Position numbers and translations under genes: made by a program. The notes beneath the pieces were generated by a model. That model saw only the letters and a program-made list of their open reading frames with translations, had not been told where the DNA came from and did not search any database. Shown piece after piece: positions 18,312 to 25,315 of a stretch of DNA of 25,315 nucleotides (within the stretch, counting starts at the first letter, position 1; every line of letters starts with the position of its first letter). The DNA comes from Priapulus caudatus (Eukaryota; Priapulida; Priapulimorpha; Priapulimorphida; Priapulidae), in contig NW_014579824.1 of NCBI RefSeq assembly GCF_000485595.1, positions 1-25,315 of the forward strand. The letters run 5' to 3'.

Positions 18312-18506
18312 GCGTACTCTTTCGCCATATCAGTCATCAAATTTCCCGTACAGTCATTCTTCGAGCTGGCGCGCGATACAATTTCGGCGATGCACATTGA
18401 AATCGGTCAAGACCGTGTGAACAATAGTGCTTACGATGCCCTTTTCAATGTCACTGTTATCCCTCCGGCCTCGGGCCGGTCAAGCTCCAGCACATTAAGG
18501 CCGTAA
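18312..18506 (+). CDS. Possible plus-strand exon, unknown function
   Basis: A good acceptor (TATTCTTGATTTACAG|GCG) is followed by a 64-codon open frame to TAA. It reads AYSFAISVIKFPVQSFFELA, RDTISAMHIEIGQDRVNNSA, YDALFNVTVIPPASG …. The alternation of hydrophobic strands and the potential N-glycosylation site (N-V-T) would suit an extracellular beta-rich domain. No family is recognised, the donor is unclear, and it may read through to a stop as a terminal exon. It is the only plus-strand exon candidate with a strong acceptor. Confidence 0.33.
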   Translation, partial: AYSFAISVIKFPVQSFFELARDTISAMHIEIGQDRVNNSAYDALFNVTVIPPASGRSSSSTLRP

Positions 18507-19372
18507 ATGATGGGGTGCTGTTCGTACAGACACAGCGCGGAGGTCTTCGAAAGTGAAGAAGCTGCTTATATATTAGCATCTTCATATAGGCGGCCGTTAT
18601 ATAGGAGCGCTCTCAACACAGCAGTGTAATATAGCAATTACGTGGGCGGAAGACGCACCGATGACGATAGTCGCAAAACAATACGTCTTTATTGGGCCCC
18701 GAATGTTCAGCCTATCCTTCGAGGGCTAGATTTCTGGTTAGTTACTCCATCTCTTTTAAGTGGCATTGCAGGTGGGCTACAAGGATAACTTGCCATTTGT
18801 GCTAAGTTAGATGTTACTCATCTTTATATTAACTGAGTATGGTAGTTAGCTCGGTGCGAGTACAGGCTGATGAGAGCGTCTCTACAGATGGTGATTTCAT
18901 CACCTGGTCACTATTATCTATTTTTGTCTTAAGTAATTGATTTTCACCTGTGTCGTGGTCATAAAATTTTATAATCATTCGTTCCGGGCGGATCCTGAGC
19001 ATTTCGCTAACTAGTACACCGCTCGATCTTTGGTCAGACTGTGTCATTGCATGTACACGCTCTCCTATTATTGGAGACCTAGCATAGTCGCATGTTATTG
19101 ACCGTTCTTCCTCTTACATGATTGATAATTAGTTTCTACTAGATAGGTAGTTATCTATGCTAAGTCTTTTGCTTTTCTGGGTGTGAACGGAAGTATAATT
19201 GATGGTAATCGGATCAAGAATCAACTAAAAACGATTGAATAAACAACAGTTCTATCACCGACGCCCATCTAGGCGCTTTGGACACCACAATCCTCGCGCA
19301 GAATATCAGAGCCCCCTACCTATGCCCGTCGTGGAAACTGAGACGTTTGACGGTCACCATGTCCACACACGA
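18507..19372. other. Stretch without a supported gene
   Basis: Only short, overlapping frames on both strands. No repeat longer than a few bases was noticed. Confidence 0.4.
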
Positions 19373-19756
19373 TCACTGGTTAGAGTTGCTGTTTTCCAGC
19401 TCTTGAATGTATCGTGTCAAGTCTCCTTGTACCGCACTCTGTCTTTGTGACGCGACTTGGAAAAGCGCCCGCAGTGCCCAGACTCCCACTGCTTGAGGGC
19501 GTCGCATGGCCGTAGCTCCTGCTTCTCTTAGTGTTTGCTCGATGCATTTGAGCATAAGTCCGTACATGCTCTGTAGTTGTTTGTTGTTGAGAGAGTGAGC
19601 GGCCATGGATGCTCTACGGTTCCAGCATGGAAGGCGCCGCAATGCCCAGTCGCTGCTTCTGCATGCTGTTGGCTCAAAGAGATGTGCGATTTTTGTGCCC
19701 GTAGGAGAACGTGTCGTTCCAAAGTTTAAATCTTTCAGCTCGCTCCACGTAGAGAC
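19373..19756 (-). CDS. 127-codon open frame, possible exon
   Basis: The minus strand is open from just after TAA at 19757 to TGA at 19373, the longest single open frame in the AT-balanced part of the window. Its C-terminal two-thirds is strongly helical in composition (NNKQLQSMYGLMLKCIEQTL, REAGATAMRRPQAVGVWALR, ALFQVASQRQSAVQGDLTRY, IQELEN). An internal ATG (MAAHSLNN) at about 19606 could be a start. Just upstream, another frame after GGTGTCAG also reads like protein (ELKPGELSLYVERAERFKLW) before a stop, so a frameshift may split one exon. No family is recognised. One or two such frames are expected by chance in this much sequence. Confidence 0.33.
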   Translation of the reverse strand, partial: VSTWSELKDLNFGTTRSPTGTKIAHLFEPTACRSSDWALRRLPCWNRRASMAAHSLNNKQLQSMYGLMLKCIEQTLREAGATAMRRPQAVGVWALRALFQVASQRQSAVQGDLTRYIQELENSNSNQ

Positions 19757-19854
19757 TTAGTTCTCCTGGCTTGAGTTCCTGACACCATATATAGTGCATG
19801 ATTAAGGGATTTTATGATAGTGTGCACTTTTTTGTTATTTGTATATATTCTGTT

Positions 19855-20200
19855 ATTTGGAGCCCGCTTTCCATCTCAGCTGCTGCTGGCTGCTGGCTGC
19901 TGTCTGTAGCTTATATACCTGTCTCCCTCCCGAGCAGCTCACAACCCTTCGCCTTTTTTGGGTGATATCGAAAGTTTTCGATGCATGTAGGGTTCTGAAA
20001 GATTTTGAGGGTATTTTAGGACAGAACGAGAGCTGAGATAAAGCAAATTAAGAGAACGTACTTTTGTATGCAGGAGCCAGTTATAAATAAATAGTGGTAA
20101 GGTGTACGCAAAGAACAGACAACAGTATGATTATTAACGTTTCAACAGACTAGAAAAAAACCTATTAGTTTGAAAACAGGGAAATGCGTACGTCGAAATA
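19855..20200 (-). pseudogene. Degraded copy of the coiled-coil exon region (13860-14160)
   Basis: Matching words appear in the same order on the plus strand: CTCCCGAGCAGCTCACA, TTCGCCTTTTTTGGGTGATATCG (shorter core TTTTTT), GATGCATGTAGGGTTCTGA, GAGCTGAGATAAAGC, AACGTACTTTTGTATGCA, and GAAAAAAACCTATTAGTTT … CAGGGAAATGCGTACGT. Translating the exon part on the minus strand gives KKAKGCELL against KKAKLCELA in the original, soon followed by a stop. Differences are largely indels. This copy is therefore a decayed duplicate, or a good duplicate in badly polished sequence. Confidence 0.6.
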
Positions 20201-22120
20201 TACCTAATAATTATGGAAATTGTACCCAATCACGGCGCATTCCGTGCCACTCACACACATCAAACCAGTAACACCCCCAGTTGTATTCATGGTGTTCAAA
20301 TAAGCGATCTATACGTTTTTCTTGTTTTAAAACAAGTATAGAACCCAGCATACATCATGATCGATGAGATATACTCAGACACTTTACATAACACTCACAC
20401 GTTTTCAAGCCTTCAGCCAAATTCCCACACGTAGCAATTACACCGATCAAATACGGAAGATGCTGCAGCATCTATATGATTTGGCTAATGTTCCAATTGT
20501 TTAGTTACTGCTCCTGGTTTATGTTGATCACAGGAGATTGCAAGGCAGGGGCGGCTTTTTGTACAGGTTGTTTCAACTTATTCATTTCCAAATTCCCTCC
20601 TTGTTGTAAAAAGAGCTGGAGCCTACGTCAGACTGTTACAATAACACTCCAGGACGTGCTCAGGCATCCGCCGGTGTGTTGAATGATGCCGCTGGCCAAG
20701 GAGTATTTGGCAGCGCCTAATTCCTGACGTATATACCCTGACGTTTATTAGCTGTACCAATGGAGGTAGAAACTTCTGGGCATATAGGCAACCCATGATA
20801 AGCAGCCATAGCTGTATGATGATACACATTTTTGCAATCACCGCAAGAGATTCGTGTTTATTCTAAAGATTGGTGGTTACCAGAAGAGCGCAGATACATC
20901 TTCGTCTACCCGTACATAAGTGTACATAGAATATCAAAGAGCGAGGCTGAGGCTGTACGTTCACTGAGTTAGCTATGATTTCATACTTGCCATCAGTACC
21001 AAATTTCAACATATATCAAATTGTCATTGAATATGTGATGCTAGCCAATAGATAACTATGTATACTGTCAAAGAAGGCTCGGTCTCCTTGAAAGTGTCAA
21101 ACTACCTCAAATGAATATGCTGTTGTGAAATTAAAAATGATGAAGTAAACAGGCATTTGACTGAAGATTATCTCTGTAAGTCTCTGGTTATGGTGTCTTT
21201 CACAGAAGAGGGACACAAGGATTGTAGATCGAGCGTGGTATATTACCAGAAAATAATATAGGAGAGACTAACTGCCACCTGAACCTGCCTGTTCTCACGT
21301 CAACTTCACTTGACAAATATATTGCGTCCAATCCGATGTTATATATATCACAAATTGGTCAGGATGTCATGTATAGTAGAAAAACTCATGTTAAGATCTA
21401 AAGTTGTTAACGCACGGTGGCGGCTAGTTTAAATTAGATATATTATAATGACTAAGTGAAGTTAGAACGCTTGAATTATTATGCACTGTAGAATCATATC
21501 ATGATAGTATGTCGACTAGGAGCTAGAGAACGCAACCGGAAGAGATGCAAATAATAAAAGCTTATTACCATCGTAACACATGACGACGTCCACAGGAATG
21601 CTTGAGCTGCGAGAAATATATCATGTTTCAAGCTTGACACCTAGCACTTCATCAACAATAGGCGATTTACTAGCAAAGAAAAGTTGATTATCATAGTTTA
21701 CCGAAATAACATATAAGTGGTGTGTCGATTAACAGAGGGCCAATCTGTGAAACATACTTGCTGCCACTTGATTATAGGCAACAGGGAATTAGAGAGCGAT
21801 CTCTACACGCGTAATAATCGAACCCATTGAACAAATTGTGGATTTAAGGTCCTGAGACATGTCCTGTGGTTCTTTGTGGAATACAGTAGAGAATAATCAG
21901 AATGAGAGGTCAATCTTGGCCCTGATAGAGCAGTGAGCGACGTCTCCTAAATGACTTGTTATGAACCCACTGGTTCGGAACCAGATTCAGGTTTGCGGTC
22001 AAGGTGCCATTCTCCATACATAGTTAATAGGTGGGACATTGTGCTACAGGGTCATACAGCAACCTAGTAGATATTTCCACGTACCTTGGCGCGTAAGCTG
22101 TTGACTGCTGGCAGTTACGG
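20201..22120. other. No gene seen; one perfect 14-bp palindrome
   Basis: GATGCTGCAGCATC at 20459-20472 is a perfect palindrome. A Cys-containing plus-strand frame (20476-20682) and overlapping minus-strand frames lack splice support. No long repeats were noticed. Confidence 0.4.
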
Positions 22121-22387
22121 ATGACTGACTCTATGTCCATCTCGTGTGATACTAGAATTCGTAATGTGATAGGTGACTGTGGCCTTCGTGTTGAGTCCTC
22201 GGAGCATATCGAGATGAACGTCTGGCTTCCATCACGCCACGCACAGCGAGTAAGTGTCTCTCAACTGACACCGTCTGGAGTTTTTAACTCTTTCCTGCGT
22301 ACTGAGATTGCTGTATCATCTGCGGGATACTTTGTCTTCTTCAGACATCACCATGATCGCAACATCAGTGTGAATATTGGCGATTAG
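22121..22387 (+). CDS. Weak candidate: 88-aa plus-strand open frame
   Basis: Starts at ATG (MTDSMSISCDTRIRNVIGDC) with an acceptor-like CTGGCAG|TTACGG just before it. It ends SAGYFVFFRHHHDRNISVNI GD then TAG. Composition is protein-like, but there is no domain signature, no Kozak match worth noting and no partner exon. It may be chance. Confidence 0.2.
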   Translation: MTDSMSISCDTRIRNVIGDCGLRVESSEHIEMNVWLPSRHAQRVSVSQLTPSGVFNSFLRTEIAVSSAGYFVFFRHHHDRNISVNIGD

Positions 22388-23945
22388 TTCACATCGAATC
22401 GAACCGTCAATAGTGTGGCTTTCGCATATACTTTCTGCACAGTACTTGTACAAATTACCTTCATGAGCCTCCTAGTCTAGAGGCGCCTGCACGTAAATAA
22501 GCATTTCGTGAAAGGCTTATATAATTTTTGTCCGAAAAAGAAAGAAAGAGGCCGGTGATCTTACTTGAGATCCCGTGCGCTTTATTTTTTCGTTTGAGAG
22601 AGCAAGCCTCCTGAGAGCTATATTTTGTCGGAGGAACAATAAAAATTATATCTTCTATTGAAAGGCGGATTGAAGCTGGAACACACACTTGTATGATACT
22701 CTGCCTTGTAATAATGTGTACAGTCTATAAACGATAAATGTGAGTGCTCACTCTGTCCCTGTTTCGAAAAACAATTTGGATGAACCTAGACACTTGCGTC
22801 CAAATCTAGAACCTAGATGAGTAACCTACGGCCAAACGCTGTGCGAGTATACATTGTGATCGAATAAACTTGCCGACCGAGGAAGGGACGCAGGTTAAGA
22901 TGACTTTCACATACCAATCTGTCTCCACGATCTTCTCTTTCTGTTGTGCTTTTGCTTCTACGTACAGCGCAAATTTATTGTGCGACTAGAGTGTGTGAAA
23001 TTATGTCGCGTGCTAGAGCTATTATAACAATATATCTGATAACTATGTAATACCATTATAGCCTCGGAGAGCAAATAATATATGGTACCTTTAGTCGTAT
23101 ACGACGGTGGTAAAGAAACCCCTATAAAAACTATATGAGCAAAGCTATCTTATTGAGTTAGACTATCCAATATGGTGAAGAATAATTTTGGTATTCCATA
23201 TATCATATACTAACTGTTTTCACACCTATAGTCTTGAGCGTCTTAGTAATTTACAACTGATCAATTACACCAGTCGTTAGCAAATTACAGATTTGGTAAT
23301 GGTGCCATGCACAAAACTGTTTAGTGAAAATGGGAGGACACTGAGCTATTCGTGTGCGTTGCGTCACTATGGCGCATTCGCTGTAGGCTCGCAACTGTGG
23401 TGCGAAATATGTGGTACGTGAATAACTTGAACATGCTAAAACGAAAAATGCCGCTCTATCAGGCAACTCCTAAGTCTCATCAAATCATACCGGCACAGGT
23501 GTGTCTAAGGAGGTGAAGAGAGGAGATTTCAAAGTACATCGCTAGTGGCCATCTTCCCTCTAACGGCTATTGGTGGCGACTAATTAATTGTGTGATGATA
23601 TGATCGGATCGGTGGGTCTACTAGCTCGTATTAGCGTGAATAGTGAGAGTTCCGGTCACGTGTGTAATCGGAGACAACGAAGAGCTACGAGAACGGAGTG
23701 GCAGACACAGATGTCCCACCCATATTTCCGTATGTCTATCTCTTGTGGCCGCAGAACAGATAAGGAATTGTCTCATGGCTGAGTTTATGGATAATGAAAA
23801 TGCTCATAATCCAGAGTATGCGTGGATTAAATGAATGCATTTATTAAAATTGTTCCATATGAGAAGCCACATTATATAGTGCATTTAATAGATTTTATTG
23901 TTGCTAGCGGTCAATTCTATCATACGTGGTGATTGTTCCGAGTGA
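22388..23945. other. Stretch without a supported gene
   Basis: Short frames on both strands overlap each other (for example 23588-23834, two plus-strand frames) without splice signals. Nothing else was seen. Confidence 0.4.
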
Positions 23946-23947
23946 TA

Positions 23948-24060
23948 CTCAATCGTCGCGGAAGTTAAAATGTATAATTTGGACTCGAGTATTGTGGCAT
24001 AGGATATGGTGACAATATAGCCGATCCTCATCTCTTGGCCACCAGATAGTAGGCATGCAG
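23948..24060. repeat. Dispersed repeat, copy 2, running into exon-like remnant
   Basis: CAATCGTCGCGGAAGTTAAA, ATGTATAATTTGGACTCGAG and TATT match 17453-17500. Beyond it, GATCCTCATCTCTTGGCCAC resembles the exon edge GCCTCTTACCTCTTGGCTCC at 17510-17530, but the consensus donor seen there (GTAAGAG) is not preserved. It is a partial, degraded duplicate. Confidence 0.6.
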
Positions 24061-25315
24061 AACCGTGACACGAGTATGGGGAGGACGGCATAGTATGCAT
24101 GTGATGTGTTCACTGTTATTAAAAAAATAAGCTGAATAAAAATGAGGTAAAGGCAAAATGAACCCGTGTCTCAAACACACATAATGGGAAGCGGGTAGTG
24201 CTGCCCGAGAGCACGGGAGTAGAGACCTGACTCACGTTCAAGGTATTGGATACTCAGACTTTCTAAGTCATAGGTAAAGAGGTTTCCGGTGCGGCTTGAT
24301 GCTACCACTGAGTTGCAATACTGACAGGAAGAACAAAGTATCAGCCTGTACGAGTTGGGCGTCTCGTAATCACGCTTTATGCTGGCCAGCCATCACCTGA
24401 GGCAGATGTGTCGAAGTCCACACAGCCTGACGCAGGGTGAGACCAAGGGCAGGAAAAGTCCCGACATTCCTCATGCGCAAGGCACATAGCGATGGTGCTT
24501 TCCGTGGTGCCTGAGAAGGGGCCCCTCTGGCGTCCTCGAAACTAAGATGTGGAAACACAGTTTGATTGGTAATTTTCAATCACGGTGACTCTAAGATACC
24601 TCCAGGGCATGGAATCTACAGGGAACGACAAATGTGAGAACATCACTCTATAATATCTGAGGTCAGTGAGAGTTAGTCCGAGGAACTAGTGGACCTCTAG
24701 AGAAACAATGCCTGATAATTATTTGTGGGAATTGTTTGCTAGATTCTAATGACTTCAGAGTCCTAATGTACAACAGACAACGTTTTACTTCAGATTTTAC
24801 ACCAGACGGTTATCATTTCATATCACACGTCTTTACAACATAGCCGTAGCGTGACTCCCTATACATGAGGCATATAGTCTAGCTGTGTTCATGATCCCCT
24901 GTCCACCTTTAATGGTTCATTGGACCATGAGTGAAGCACCGCGAGTGCAGCGGAGCCTGTGTAGCCCATACAGAGAACACTTAAATGCACCACCGGCGAT
25001 GACTAGCATAATCATGGCATGGTCAAGTAGGGCCCTTTAAGTACCTCGATGACCTGATGTACTAATTGAGTACACCATGGGGTCACAAATCATATGGAAG
25101 AGAAGACGTCTATACCTAGGTATCCTGAAGAGTATTATACCTTGTAAACCACTCATGCAAGACAAACCAAGGCTTGATCTAGGATGACTTATTTGATGTA
25201 GGGTGTGGTCCTGGTAGTTGATAGTGTCCGCGTGTGACATCAACGCACAATTGTTACATATTCCACTATTACAGCGTCATATGGCCTATATAATCAGTCG
25301 ATCATCATGCCAGTC
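24061..25315. other. Right end of window, no gene seen
   Basis: Balanced base composition with only short overlapping frames. No repeat, splice-bounded exon or RNA gene was recognised. Confidence 0.4.

Noticed and set aside
20459-20472. 14-bp palindrome GATGCTGCAGCATC as a regulatory operator
   Set aside because: An isolated palindrome with no neighbouring gene or second copy; chance is sufficient.
24181-24260. tRNA-like stretch (GTAGTGCTGCCCGAGAGCA, GTTCAAGG)
   Set aside because: No acceptor stem pairing or complete cloverleaf could be built.

Overview
The window looks like nuclear DNA of a eukaryote, most likely an invertebrate animal. It contains candidate exons of 90-175 bp bounded by GT/AG splice signals, introns of about 100-600 bp, a ~186-bp satellite, GT/GA/AT microsatellites, and a CpG-rich segment that switches abruptly to AT-rich DNA. 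There is no operon layout, ribosome-binding site, CRISPR array, rRNA or recognisable tRNA. The host taxon cannot be named from sequence alone.

Layout: 1-3540 is GC- and CpG-rich with no convincing gene. 3792-4627 (minus) holds a candidate complete two-exon gene (89 aa) whose intron contains an AT-rich block. 4817-10860 is a long satellite array interrupted by a ~1.1-kb GT-rich block. 10934-14050 is the most gene-like stretch, all on the minus strand: a Lys-rich ORF, a nuclease-like exon with PD and E-x-K motifs separated by a frameshift, two tandemly duplicated Glu-rich exons, a phase-compatible pair of Glu-rich exons, and a coiled-coil-like exon. 14430-15605 is a second satellite array. 15970-16092 is a Cys-rich exon. 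16432-16616 is one clean satellite unit. 17519-17609 is a small exon with a consensus splice donor. 17640-25315 is mostly unannotatable. It contains a possible plus-strand exon, a 127-codon minus-strand open frame, and two degraded copies of sequences from 13.9-17.5 kb.

Caution on quality: multi-copy satellite blocks are full of single-base insertions relative to the one isolated copy, which is clean. Repeat pairs elsewhere also differ mostly by indels, and single Ns occur near one satellite edge. This fits an assembly from insertion-prone long reads that was polished only where unique. Frameshifts outside about 11-17.6 kb should therefore not be taken as biology without checking.

How things may fit together: the minus-strand exons between 12 and 14 kb share Glu-rich segments (EEEAE, YEEEE) and may belong to one acidic, coiled-coil-like protein gene that expanded by local exon duplication. 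The satellite blocks share flanking sequence and look like the internal tandem repeat of a dispersed mobile element rather than a centromeric satellite. No gene product could be assigned to a named family with confidence.
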